Origin: Opitutus sp.
Lineage (GTDB): Bacteria > Verrucomicrobiota > Verrucomicrobiia > Opitutales > Opitutaceae
Length of the DNA: 64,000 nucleotides
Assembly (NCBI GenBank): GCA_024707325.1
Contig: JANPZY010000001.1
Coordinates: forward strand, 744,001-808,000
Direction of reading: 5' to 3'
Below, piece by piece: positions 1 through 8,189 of this stretch. Both the position numbers and the translations under genes were made by a program. The notes under the pieces were generated by a model. That model ran no database searches, was not told where the DNA came from, and worked only from the letters and a program-made list of their open reading frames with translations. The first letter of the stretch is position 1; each line of letters opens with the position of its first letter.

Positions 1-1
1 C

Positions 2-505
2 AAGGCGAAGCGCGTCGACCTCGTGAAGGACAAAGTCGAGGCGCACTCGCAGGGCGATCTGCGCGAGAACTTCGGCTTCAAGGCCGCGAAGGAAGCGATC
101 CGCGCCGTGGACCGCAAAATGACCGCGCTCGATCGCTTCGTGGCCCGCAACACGTTCATCGAAGTCGATCCCGCGACGTGGCTCACCAAGCCCACGGACT
201 TCGTGCAACTCGGTCACATCGTTTCGATCGAGAAGGTGGACGTCGCTTCGAAGCGAAAGCACCGCTTCACGTTTCTCGTCGCGACGCACGGCGAGACCGC
301 GATGGAAGACGAGACCGGCATCGAGTGTCTCCCTCACAACTCGCCGCTCGGCACCGCGATCCTCGGTCTCGACGACGGCGAATCGACCCAAGTGCGACTG
401 CCCGCCGGAGAAGCGATCCTCACCATCCTCTCGATCCGCAATCCCACGCAGGCCGAACTCGACCGGCTGCTGATGGAGATCAAACCACCTGAGATCGAAG
501 AGTAG
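2..505 (+). CDS. GreA/GreB-family transcript elongation factor, 5' end outside window
   Basis: The reading frame is open from the window edge, so the true start lies upstream and about 168 C-terminal residues are visible. The stretch GDLRENFGFKAAKEAI matches the GreA coiled-coil region (family form GDLSENAEYHAAKE). The C-terminal half, with SPLGTAILGLDDGE and PAGEAILTILSI, matches the FKBP-like GreA/GreB C-terminal domain. Family members bind the RNA polymerase secondary channel and stimulate cleavage of backtracked RNA. RENFGF replaces the usual SENAEY, so this may be a divergent paralogue rather than GreA itself. The family call is firm; the subtype is not. Confidence 0.8.
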   Translation, partial: KAKRVDLVKDKVEAHSQGDLRENFGFKAAKEAIRAVDRKMTALDRFVARNTFIEVDPATWLTKPTDFVQLGHIVSIEKVDVASKRKHRFTFLVATHGETAMEDETGIECLPHNSPLGTAILGLDDGESTQVRLPAGEAILTILSIRNPTQAELDRLLMEIKPPEIEE

Positions 506-553
506 CGCGACTGGCGCATCCCCTACGTGCTAACGAACAAAATCCAAGCCGAA

Positions 554-650
554 GCCACAGAGAGCACAGAGCTCCGACACAGAGGGCACGGAGAGTCAGT
601 CCTGGACCGACTCTGTGAACTCTGTGTCCGCCCTCCGTGTCCTCTGTGGC
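554..650. repeat. Imperfect 97-bp palindrome of the CACAGAG/CTCTGTG type
   Basis: The left arm starts GCCACAGAG and the right arm ends CTCTGTGGC. Reading both arms inward, most of the first 40 positions pair, including the block GACACAGAG. The centre is near 602. It lies between two convergent genes (stop at 505; minus-strand stop at 675), so it could fold in either transcript. Repeats built from CTCTGTG and CTCCGTG words recur between genes in many environmental bacterial genomes; that comparison is from memory. Confidence 0.75.
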
Positions 651-674
651 CAACCGTTTGAGGCCCTCTGCTGC

Positions 675-2426
675 TCAGGCCGTTTCCTGAAACTGCAGCG
701 CGTGCAGATGGGCATAGAGTCCGCCGCGGGCGAGCAACTCGGCGTGCGTGCCATGCTCGGCGAGGCGCCCCTGCTCCATCACCAAAATCAGATCGGCGCT
801 CTGGATCGTCGAAAGCCGGTGCGCGATGATGAACGCCGTGCGGCCTTTCATCAGCCGCTCCATCGCCTGCTGGATGAGTCGCTCCGATTGCGTGTCGAGC
901 GCGCTCGTCGCTTCATCGAAAATCAGAATCCGCGGGTCGCGCAGGATCGCCCGCGCAATCGCGATGCGCTGACGCTGCCCTCCTGAGAGCTTCGCCCCGC
1001 GCTCGCCGACGACGGTGGCGTAACCATCCGGAAGTTTCGCGATGAACTCGTGCGCATTCGCCGCTTCTGCCGCGGCCTGCACCTGCGCGGGCGTGGCGTC
1101 GGTGCGACCGTATTTGATGTTATCCTCGAGCGTGCCGGAAAAGAGCACGTTTTCCTGCAGCACGATGCCGATCTGCCGGCGCAGCGACTCCACGGTGACG
1201 TCGCGCACATCGTGGCCGTCGACGAGCACCTCGCCGCTCGCAACATCGTAGAACCGCGCGACGAGATTGATGATCGTGCTCTTGCCGGAACCACTCGGGC
1301 CCACGATCGCCACGACCTTGCCGGCAGGAATCGTGAAGTTCACGTCCGTCAGCGTGCGCGGACGACCCGCGCCAGGTGGCTCGAGTTCGTAGTCGAAGCA
1401 TACATGGCGAAACTCCACTTCACCGCGAATCACCGGCAGCTCGCGTGCTTCCGGGCGATCCACGATCTCGGGTTTCGTGTCGAGCAGCGCCCACATGTTT
1501 TCGAGCGCGGTGTTGGCGCGCTGAAACACCGCTGCGAGATCCACAAAGCGCACGATCGGCGGGAAAATAAACACGATGTAGGCGTTGAACGCCACGAGTG
1601 TGCCGACCTGCATCGCGCCGCTCACGACGAGCCAACCGCCGTAGCCGAGCACGATCAACGCACCGAGCGAACCGAGCACATCGGCCACCACCGAGAGGCG
1701 CGTGTTGCGCATCACGATCTGCGAGTAGTTGAAGTAGTCGGCGTTGATGCCGCTCGCGAAGGTGTTGGTCTCGGCCGCCTCGCGCGTGAACGATTTCACC
1801 ACGCGGGCCGCGGCGACGCGCTCGTGGAGAAAGCCCACGACTTTGTCCCAGTTATCGCGGTGCACGCGGCTCTCCTCGCGCATTTTTCGGCGATTGTAGA
1901 GGTAGTTGAGCGCGAAAAGCGGCAGCACGAGCGTGACCGCGAGCGCGAGTCTCCACTCCACGTAGAAGAGAAATCCAAGCACGCCCACGACCGTCACCGA
2001 GTCGGCGATGATCGTGATGAGAAAGCCGTTCGTGAGCTGATAAACCTCGTTGGTGTCCTGCGTGATGCGGGAGATGACCTTGCCCGTCTGATTTCCGTCG
2101 AAGTAGCGGAGCGAGAGCTTCTGGAGGTGCGCGAAGAGCTGTATCCGCAAATCGCATACGATGCGCATCGCCGCGAACTGCAGCACGCGATTGCGCACGA
2201 GCGTGAGCCAGCCGCGCAGGAGAAACAGCGCCGTGAACACCGTCAGCAGCCAGCCAAACTGCCGCACATCGCGCTCCGGCAGCGCCTCGTCGATCATCAG
2301 CTTGAAGATCCACGGCGCAGGCAGCGTGAGCAACGAAGCCGCAAGGATCAGCACCACGCCAAGCGCGATCGTCCAGCGGTGCGGACGCGTGAGAGCAAGG
2401 AAGCGTTGAAACGTGCCGGAATGCAT
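675..2426 (-). CDS. ABC transporter, fused membrane and ATPase domains (ABCB/MsbA type)
   Basis: A 583-residue half-transporter. The N-terminal exporter domain has about six membrane segments over residues 15-310. The ATPase domain carries Walker A GPSGSGKST at 376-384, the ABC signature LSGGQ at 480-484, Walker B LIFDEA with D514 and E515, and the switch His at 536. Members work as homo- or heterodimers exporting lipids, drugs or peptides; the substrate cannot be read from sequence. The ATG at 2426 is preferred over an in-frame start 40 residues upstream because MHSGTFQRFL begins directly before the first membrane segment and the upstream extension is arginine-rich and low complexity. No partner gene is adjacent, so a homodimer is likely. 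Confidence 0.9.
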   Translation of the reverse strand: MHSGTFQRFLALTRPHRWTIALGVVLILAASLLTLPAPWIFKLMIDEALPERDVRQFGWLLTVFTALFLLRGWLTLVRNRVLQFAAMRIVCDLRIQLFAHLQKLSLRYFDGNQTGKVISRITQDTNEVYQLTNGFLITIIADSVTVVGVLGFLFYVEWRLALAVTLVLPLFALNYLYNRRKMREESRVHRDNWDKVVGFLHERVAAARVVKSFTREAAETNTFASGINADYFNYSQIVMRNTRLSVVADVLGSLGALIVLGYGGWLVVSGAMQVGTLVAFNAYIVFIFPPIVRFVDLAAVFQRANTALENMWALLDTKPEIVDRPEARELPVIRGEVEFRHVCFDYELEPPGAGRPRTLTDVNFTIPAGKVVAIVGPSGSGKSTIINLVARFYDVASGEVLVDGHDVRDVTVESLRRQIGIVLQENVLFSGTLEDNIKYGRTDATPAQVQAAAEAANAHEFIAKLPDGYATVVGERGAKLSGGQRQRIAIARAILRDPRILIFDEATSALDTQSERLIQQAMERLMKGRTAFIIAHRLSTIQSADLILVMEQGRLAEHGTHAELLARGGLYAHLHALQFQETA

Positions 2427-2530
2427 AGACGCGGGGGAAAGCAGCGTCGCAAGCGCCGCCCCGCCCCGCGAGCTGATACTTGTCTCACACCTTCGCGCAC
2501 CACACGCTTCGGCTCCCCTCCCCACCCGCC

Positions 2531-3007
2531 ATGCTCCGCGTTGCACTTCGTTTTCTTCAGCCGAGCCTTTCGCTCTGGTTCGCCGCGCTCTTCGTCGCCA
2601 CCCCGACGTTCGCGGCCGATCCGGCAGGGTTCAGCGCAGTGCGCCGCGCAGACGCTGCGCGCATCGAAGCCGTGCTCGCGGCCGACGTGCCGCGGCTGCT
2701 CGCCGTGTTGAGCGAGGACCTGATCTACGGTCACTCCGATGGCCGCGTGCAAAACAAGTCCGAATTCGTCACCGCCATCGGGACGGGCCGCGTGAAGTAT
2801 CGAGCTTTTGAATACATCGACACGAAGCTCTTCGAAGTCTCACCCGGCGTGATCAGCGTGCAGGGCCTCGCCGACTTCGAAGCCGAAGCCGGCGGCAACA
2901 CCGCCAAAGGCCGCCTGCGCTTTCTCGCTGTCTGGCGCCAAGAAGACGACGGCAAGTGGCGCCTGCTCGCCTACCAGAGCGCGCCCGCTGCTTCCGCGAC
3001 GCCGTAA
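2531..3007 (+). CDS. Secreted NTF2-like (SnoaL/DUF4440-type) protein
   Basis: A 158-residue protein. Its signal peptide runs through ALFVATPTFA with probable cleavage after TFA. The mature part is a small cone-shaped NTF2-like fold: an N-terminal helix (RRADAARIEAVLAADVPRL), then strands ending RFLAVWRQEDDGKWRLLAYQ, which is typical of DUF4440. Such proteins are enzymes or ligand-binding modules; no catalytic residues can be assigned. The ATG at 2531 is chosen because it begins the signal peptide; an earlier in-frame start adds 17 residues without one. The gene is divergent from the ABC transporter and 27 bases before the Sde182-like gene, so the two may be co-transcribed. Confidence 0.75.
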   Translation: MLRVALRFLQPSLSLWFAALFVATPTFAADPAGFSAVRRADAARIEAVLAADVPRLLAVLSEDLIYGHSDGRVQNKSEFVTAIGTGRVKYRAFEYIDTKLFEVSPGVISVQGLADFEAEAGGNTAKGRLRFLAVWRQEDDGKWRLLAYQSAPAASATP

Positions 3008-3034
3008 TCACATTTCACAGCTGCTTTCTTCCCT

Positions 3035-4516
3035 ATGACGCTCACCCCTCTTTTCCGTCGTTTCGTTTTGGCCGCACTCGCTTGCGTCGCGGTCGGTCGT
3101 CTCTCCGCCGCGCAGCCGGTGTCCTCCTCCGCCGCCGGCGGAGATGGCGTCGTGCCGCCGCGCCTGCTCGTGCTCACCGACATCGAGGCTGATCCCGACG
3201 ACACGCAGAGTCTAGTGCGGCTGTTTCTTTATCTGAACGAGATCGAACTCGAAGGCCTCGTCGCCACGACCTCCACGTGGAAGCAAAACTCCATCGCGCC
3301 CGAGTCGCTGCACGCGCTCATCGACGCCTACGCGCGCGTCCACGATCACTTGGTTCTGCACGACCGCCGCTATCCCACGCCGGACGGGCTGCGCGCGCTC
3401 GTGAAATCCGGCCGCCCCGAATACGGCCTGCGCGGCGTCGGTGCCGGCAAAGACACCGAGGGCTCAGACTGGATCATTCGTTGTCTCGAAACAGACGACG
3501 CTCGCCCGCTCTGGATCAGCGTCTGGGGTGGCGCCAACACGCTCGCGCAAGCGCTCCACACCTTGCAGGCCACGAAATCTCCTGCGGAACTCGACCGCCT
3601 CGTCGCCAAGCTCCGCGTTTACACCATTTCCGATCAAGACGACTCGGGCCCGTGGATTCGGAAGACGTTTCCGAATCTCTTCTACATCGTGACGCCCGGC
3701 GGCAACTACGGCCGCGCCACCTGGACCGGCATCCACACGGTCGTCGACGGCATCGACAACACCACCATCAGCAACCGCTGGCTCGCGGAAAACATCCAGC
3801 AAGGTCGCGGCCCGCTCGGCGCGATGTATCCCGACGTGTCGTGGAGCATGGAAGGCGACACGCCCGCGTTTCTCGGCCTGATTCCCAACGGTCTCAACGC
3901 ACCCGAGCACCCCGACTGGGGTGGTTGGGGCGGCCGCTACGAACTCTATTTGCCCGAAGCCGGCGCGCCTGATCCCGATGCTCTCGTCAATGGCGTCACG
4001 CTTCCGCCCGAGACGCGCCCGATCTGGACCAACGCGATCGACACCTACACGCCGCCCGTCCGCGCCGCCTACGGTCGCCCCGTGCAGCCGGGCAAAAAAA
4101 CTTTCCAGGACGCCAAGGTCACGCTCTGGCGCTGGCGCGACGATATCCAAAACGATTTCGCCGCGCGCATCCGCTGGACCACGCAGCCGTTTGCCGCCGC
4201 CAACCACCCGCCCGTGCCCGCGATCGATCAACCTGATCGCCTCACCGTGAAATCCGGCAGCACCACGTCGCTCAGCGCCCGCGGCACCACCGATCCCGAC
4301 GGCGATTCGCTGTCGTTTCATTGGTTCTTCTATCCCGAAGCCGGCACCTACCGCGGTGAACTCAAAGTCAACCAACCCGACAACGCGGACCTGGTTTCCT
4401 TCACCGCACCGAAAGTGGAGAAACCGGAAACGCTCCACCTCATCCTCCGCGTAACCGACAAAGGCACGCCCGCGCTCACCCGCTACAAACGCGTGCTCGT
4501 GACCGTCACGCCCTGA
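3035..4516 (+). CDS. Sde182-like (DUF1593) nucleoside-hydrolase-fold exported protein
   Basis: A 493-residue protein with a signal peptide (residues 1-26, ending RLSAA). The DUF1593 domain follows: LLVLTDIEADPDDTQSLVR supplies the Asp cluster of the inosine-uridine nucleoside hydrolase fold, and later blocks include WISVWGGANTLAQAL and YTISDQDDSGPWIR. The last 95 residues (from HPPVPAIDQPDRL) form an Ig-like beta domain typical of the Sde182 C-terminus. Family members occur among polysaccharide-degrading bacteria and the fold suggests N- or O-glycoside hydrolysis, but the substrate is unknown. An 11-bp repeat array starts 4 bases after the stop. Confidence 0.85.
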   Translation: MTLTPLFRRFVLAALACVAVGRLSAAQPVSSSAAGGDGVVPPRLLVLTDIEADPDDTQSLVRLFLYLNEIELEGLVATTSTWKQNSIAPESLHALIDAYARVHDHLVLHDRRYPTPDGLRALVKSGRPEYGLRGVGAGKDTEGSDWIIRCLETDDARPLWISVWGGANTLAQALHTLQATKSPAELDRLVAKLRVYTISDQDDSGPWIRKTFPNLFYIVTPGGNYGRATWTGIHTVVDGIDNTTISNRWLAENIQQGRGPLGAMYPDVSWSMEGDTPAFLGLIPNGLNAPEHPDWGGWGGRYELYLPEAGAPDPDALVNGVTLPPETRPIWTNAIDTYTPPVRAAYGRPVQPGKKTFQDAKVTLWRWRDDIQNDFAARIRWTTQPFAAANHPPVPAIDQPDRLTVKSGSTTSLSARGTTDPDGDSLSFHWFFYPEAGTYRGELKVNQPDNADLVSFTAPKVEKPETLHLILRVTDKGTPALTRYKRVLVTVTP

Positions 4517-4520
4517 GCCG

Positions 4521-4630
4521 GAGTCCGTCCCGAGTCGCGCCAAGGTGCGCACCGGGTCGGGACCGAGTGCGTCCCCAGTCGCGCCACGGTGCGGACACGG
4601 TCGTTCCGCAGTGTGGCTCGACTCTCGCCT
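4521..4630 (+). repeat. 11-bp phased repeat array, copy 1 (about 10 units)
   Basis: Consecutive 11-base units, for example GAGTCGCGCCA, AGGTGCGCACC, GGGTCGGGACC and CGGTGCGGACA. GTCG-type and GTGC-type words alternate with a constant 3-base spacer. The array begins 4 bases after the DUF1593 stop, runs in that gene's sense, decays in its last two units, and ends 26 bases before the next start. Confidence 0.9.
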
Positions 4631-4656
4631 ACATACCCGATACGCCTGCGGGTGAC

Positions 4657-5358
4657 ATGCGTCCGCTTCTCCGGCTTGTCCTGACCCTCGCGTTTGCGTG
4701 GAGCGTTTTTGCGGCGACTGCGGCGGCGGTTGCAGAGGAAGTGCAGCGTCACGGTGTCGTGTTCGAGGCGTGGGTGCGCGAGACGTTTTTCGACGGCTAC
4801 AAACCTTCGAGTTACACGCAGAAATGGGACATCCCGGCCGCAGCCAACACACAACACGGCGGCATCCCCGCGAATCCCAAGGCCACCAAATACGGCACAC
4901 CCGTGGACCTCGGTGACGCGCTCCGGCAGTTCGATATCGCGGAGCCATTTTTGCTGGTGATCGGCTACTGGCGTCAGGAGGGCGACGAGAAGCGCTTCGT
5001 GAAAATCGTGGCGCCGCGCATCGAACCGGAAACGTGGCGCAAACTCTGGGGGCCGATCACGCGCACAGACCTCGAGCGACTCGATGCCGTGATCAAAGAT
5101 CGTTCGCTCACCCCGCAGGAAGCGCGCGCCGCGGCACGAAAGTTGAAAACACAGCCGCCGTTTTCCGAAGCGACGTTTGTGCTCAACCCCAAGATCGATT
5201 CGAAGGGTCAGCGTCGTCTCCAGTGCAGTCTGCGCTTTTCCGATGTGTTCGCGCACTTGCTGCCTGGCGAAGCACGCACGCCGGACGATGTGCCCGCGTT
5301 GTGGGACGTGCCATTCGAGCAGACGATCGCATCGAAGCCACGCACGTTCGCGCGCTGA
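4657..5358 (+). CDS. Exported protein of unknown function
   Basis: A 233-residue protein with a clear signal peptide (MRPLLRLVLTLAFAWSVFAA to about residue 26). The ATG at 4657 is used because upstream starts would place the 11-bp array inside the protein. Visible features are EAWVRETFFDGYKPSSYTQK, then GTPVDLGDALRQF and EPFLLVIGYWRQ, then an alpha-helical stretch (SLTPQEARAAARKL). The order E...DLGDA...hydrophobic strand...K loosely resembles a restriction-endonuclease-like core, but the resemblance is too weak for a call. There is no membrane segment in the mature part. GH97 follows after 124 bases. Confidence 0.6.
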   Translation: MRPLLRLVLTLAFAWSVFAATAAAVAEEVQRHGVVFEAWVRETFFDGYKPSSYTQKWDIPAAANTQHGGIPANPKATKYGTPVDLGDALRQFDIAEPFLLVIGYWRQEGDEKRFVKIVAPRIEPETWRKLWGPITRTDLERLDAVIKDRSLTPQEARAAARKLKTQPPFSEATFVLNPKIDSKGQRRLQCSLRFSDVFAHLLPGEARTPDDVPALWDVPFEQTIASKPRTFAR

Positions 5359-5482
5359 CGCCGAAACAAACAGCGGCCGTTTTCCTAAAGCAGTTTCGTT
5401 ATCGCCCTCGCACGAAACCCGACAAACTTTGTCTCCTCCCCTGCGGCTGATGCGTCAGTCGCCCGAAGACCCTCCCCTCCCT

Positions 5483-7438
5483 ATGCAAGCTCCGCTCCTC
5501 CGTCGTCTCCTCGTTCCATTACTTGCCCTTTCCGCCATGAGTGTGCACGCCGCTCCGGTCACCGTGAAATCGCCCCACAATCGCTGGGCGGTGAGCGTCT
5601 CCGACAGCGGTCCGCTCGCGTTGCGCGTGACCGATGGCTCGGGCCAGCCGCTGCTCCAGCAGGAGATCGCGCTCGTGCTCGCCGACGGCCGCAAACTCGA
5701 CCAAGGCAGCCAGGCCACCGTGTCCACGCGCACGGTCGACGAGACGGTCACGCCGACCGTCGCGCTCAAGAGCGCGAAACTGCGCGATCACTTCAACGAG
5801 GCCGTGCTCGATTACGGCTCCGGTTTCTCGCTCATCGTTCGCGCCTACGACAACGGCGTCGCCTACCGCTTCGCCACGAAGCTCGACGGACAGATCACCG
5901 TCGCCGGCGAAAAGAGCGTCACGACGTTCCCCGGCGATCCCACGATCTACTACGGCGAGGAGACGACGTTTCACTCGCACAACGAAATCCTCTACACGCC
6001 GCAGCCACTCTCGCAATTGAAGCCCGAGGCGCTGACGTCGCTGCCGCTGCTCGTGCGTCTCGCGGACGGCACGTCGCTGCTGTTCTCCGAAACCGCGCTC
6101 GAAAATTATCCCGGCCAGTGGATGCGCGTCGGCCCCGACTCGCGTTCGCTCGAAGCGATCTGGCCCGCGCTGCCGACGCGCGAAGAGGAAATCTCCGACC
6201 GCGATCTCGTCGTGCGCGAACGCGACGCCAACATCGCGATCACCGCGGGCACGCGTGCGTTTCCGTGGCGCTTCGTCGCGCTCGCCGCGAAGGACGCGGA
6301 GCTGTTGACCAATTCGCTCACCTACCTGCTCGCCGATCCGTCGCGCGTCGCCGACACGTCGTGGATCAAACCCGGCAAAGTCCAGTGGGACTGGTGGCAC
6401 AACTTCAACGTGTGGGACACGGACTTCGTCGGCGGCGTCAGCCAGAAACTCTATCTCCACTACATCGACTTCGCCGCGGAAAACGGCCTGCCCTACGTCA
6501 TCCTCGACGAGGGCTGGTATAAACTTGGCGACCTCACCGCCCAAGCCGAGGACATCGACGTGCCCGCGCTCGTGAAATACGGCAAATCCAAGGGCGTCGG
6601 CGTGATTCTCTGGTCCACCTCGACCACGCTGCAAAAGCAGTTCGACGTCGCCATGGAGCAGTTCACGCGCTGGGGCATCGCCGGCCTCAAGGTCGATTTC
6701 TTCCAGCGCGACGATCAGCCCGCGGTCGACTTCTACTGGAAACTCTCCGCCGAGGGCGCGAAGCGCAAACTGCTCCTCGACTACCACGGCGCGCACAAAC
6801 CCGCGGGCCTTCAGCGCACGTATCCCAACGTGCTCACGTTCGAAGGCGTGCGCGGTCTCGAAAACGCGAAGTGGAGCGACTGGATCACGCCCGAGCACGA
6901 CACGACCCTGCCCTTCATCCGCCAGGTCGCCGGCCCGATGGACTACACGCCGGGCGCGATGGACAACGCGCAGAAGGAGCAATTCCACGTGAACAATCGC
7001 CGCCCGATGAGCCAGGGCACGCGCGCGCACCAGCTCGCGCTTTACGTGGTCTACGAGAGCCCGCTGCAGATGCTCGCCGATTCGCCCTCCGCCTATCGCG
7101 CCGCGCCTGACGCGATGAAATTCCTCCGTCAGGTGCCCGTCACCTGGGACGAAACCCGCGTGCTCGAAGCCGAAATCGGCGTCAAAGTCGCCGTGGCCCG
7201 CCGCTCCGGCGATCGCTGGTTCATCGCCGCGCTCAACAACTCCGAAGCGCGCACGCTGGAGCTCGACCTGAGCTTCCTCCCCGCGAAGGTGAAGTCGCTC
7301 GAAGTCTGGCAGGACGGCCCCAACGCCGCCCGCGATGGACGCGACTCGCAGCTCCGCACGCTCAAGCTCGACAGCTCGCGCCGCGTGAAAGTGGAGCTCG
7401 CTCCCGGCGGCGGCTGGGTCGGCGTATCCAAAAAATAA
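5483..7438 (+). CDS. GH97 glycoside hydrolase (alpha-glucosidase/alpha-galactosidase family)
   Basis: A 651-residue exported enzyme with a signal peptide ending SAMSVHA. The N-terminal beta-sandwich covers roughly residues 25-290. The (beta/alpha)8 barrel starts near WDWWHNFNVWDTDF and includes YVILDEGWYKLGD, GIAGLKVDFFQRDDQ, LTFEGVRGLE and DYTPGAMDN, all characteristic of GH97. A C-terminal beta domain ends at GGWVGVSKK. GH97 contains calcium-dependent inverting alpha-glucosidases and retaining alpha-galactosidases; I cannot tell which from the motifs alone. The ATG at 5483 begins the signal peptide. It would act in the periplasm on starch- or galactan-type oligosaccharides. Confidence 0.92.
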   Translation: MQAPLLRRLLVPLLALSAMSVHAAPVTVKSPHNRWAVSVSDSGPLALRVTDGSGQPLLQQEIALVLADGRKLDQGSQATVSTRTVDETVTPTVALKSAKLRDHFNEAVLDYGSGFSLIVRAYDNGVAYRFATKLDGQITVAGEKSVTTFPGDPTIYYGEETTFHSHNEILYTPQPLSQLKPEALTSLPLLVRLADGTSLLFSETALENYPGQWMRVGPDSRSLEAIWPALPTREEEISDRDLVVRERDANIAITAGTRAFPWRFVALAAKDAELLTNSLTYLLADPSRVADTSWIKPGKVQWDWWHNFNVWDTDFVGGVSQKLYLHYIDFAAENGLPYVILDEGWYKLGDLTAQAEDIDVPALVKYGKSKGVGVILWSTSTTLQKQFDVAMEQFTRWGIAGLKVDFFQRDDQPAVDFYWKLSAEGAKRKLLLDYHGAHKPAGLQRTYPNVLTFEGVRGLENAKWSDWITPEHDTTLPFIRQVAGPMDYTPGAMDNAQKEQFHVNNRRPMSQGTRAHQLALYVVYESPLQMLADSPSAYRAAPDAMKFLRQVPVTWDETRVLEAEIGVKVAVARRSGDRWFIAALNNSEARTLELDLSFLPAKVKSLEVWQDGPNAARDGRDSQLRTLKLDSSRRVKVELAPGGGWVGVSKK

Positions 7439-7464
7439 CCACGACGCTCACGCGCCTCAAAACG

Positions 7465-7493
7465 AGCCCGGTCTCACCGCCGGGCTTTTTTTT
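7465..7493 (+). terminator. Intrinsic terminator after GH97
   Basis: Stem AGCCCGG at 7465-7471 pairs with CCGGGCT at 7480-7486 and is followed by an unbroken T run to 7493. Confidence 0.85.
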
Positions 7494-7565
7494 GTGTGCA
7501 GAAATTCCGGGAATCTGTCCGTTTCGAGCGAGCTCGTTCGTAGTAGTGAAGAACCCTTCTTCCTC

Positions 7566-7916
7566 ATGCCCCGCCAAACCAAGTCCGAGTTTCTGCTTCT
7601 CCTCCGCCATTCCGGCCAAATGCCCGCGCCCGACGAACTCGAAGCGCTGATGCGAAAGTTCCAACGCTGGATCGATTCGATGAAGGCCAAGGGCCAGTTC
7701 GTCCGCACCAACGGACTCGAGTTCACCGGCAAGGTGATCCACACCGGTGGCGTCGTGAGCGACGGTCCGTTTGCCGAGGCCAAGGAAGTTGTCGGCGGCT
7801 ACATCGTAATCGCCGCCCGCAGCCTCGCCCAAGCCGTGCAGATCGCGAAACGCTGCCCGGGTTTGAAACAACCCGGCACGATGATCGAGGTGCGCCCGAT
7901 CGCGCACGGCAGCTAA
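7566..7916 (+). CDS. YCII-related (DGPF-domain) protein
   Basis: A 116-residue cytoplasmic protein with an alpha/beta ferredoxin-like YCII fold. The diagnostic DGPFAEAKE follows HTGGVVS, and GGYIVIAARSLAQAVQIAK continues the domain. YCII proteins are small, often dimeric and functionally diverse; the DGPF subgroup is often found near ECF sigma factors, but none is adjacent here. The ATG at 7566 is chosen because the longer frame would start just past the terminator T run and adds 24 non-conserved residues. An 11-bp array begins 3 bases after the stop. Confidence 0.82.
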   Translation: MPRQTKSEFLLLLRHSGQMPAPDELEALMRKFQRWIDSMKAKGQFVRTNGLEFTGKVIHTGGVVSDGPFAEAKEVVGGYIVIAARSLAQAVQIAKRCPGLKQPGTMIEVRPIAHGS

Positions 7917-7919
7917 CCA

Positions 7920-8062
7920 CAGTTCGCACCACGCCGCGCCTGGGTGCGCACCGGGTCGGGACTCATTGCGTCCCGAGTCGAGCCAAGGTCCGTCCCACGT
8001 CGGGACAAGGTGCGGACATCGTCGGGCGACCGTCCGCACACGGTCGCGACCAAGTCGCGGCG
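7920..8062 (+). repeat. 11-bp phased repeat array, copy 2 (13 units)
   Basis: Thirteen consecutive 11-base units such as GGGTGCGCACC, GGGTCGGGACT, GAGTCGAGCCA, ACGTCGGGACA, AGGTGCGGACA and CGGTCGCGACC. It starts 3 bases after the YCII stop and runs in the same sense. Confidence 0.9.
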
Positions 8063-8082
8063 TCCCCGCGAACGTTCGGCCA

Positions 8083-8161
8083 TCTTTCTCTTACTCTTTC
8101 TCCCCCGTGCGCGCCGCGAACACGGAGGCGCTGCGCGCCGAGAGAAAGAGTAAGAGAAAGA
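8083..8161. repeat. Perfect 20-bp inverted repeat with polypurine/polypyrimidine arms
   Basis: The left arm 8083-8102 (pyrimidine-rich, begins TCTTTCTCTTACT) is exactly complementary to the right arm 8142-8161. The 39-base GC-rich spacer contains two GCGCGC words. It lies past the 3' end of the minus-strand oxidoreductase, 28 bases from its stop, and after array copy 2. Neither side has a conventional U tract. It could act as a 3' stability hairpin or a protein site. Confidence 0.8.
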
Positions 8162-8189
8162 AGAAAGAGAAAGATCCCGAAACGGCGGC

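Noticed and set aside
1050..2711. Long open frame antisense to the ABC transporter
   Set aside because: It is arginine- and histidine-rich without domain signatures, and the opposite strand carries a complete conserved gene. High-GC codon bias creates such shadows.
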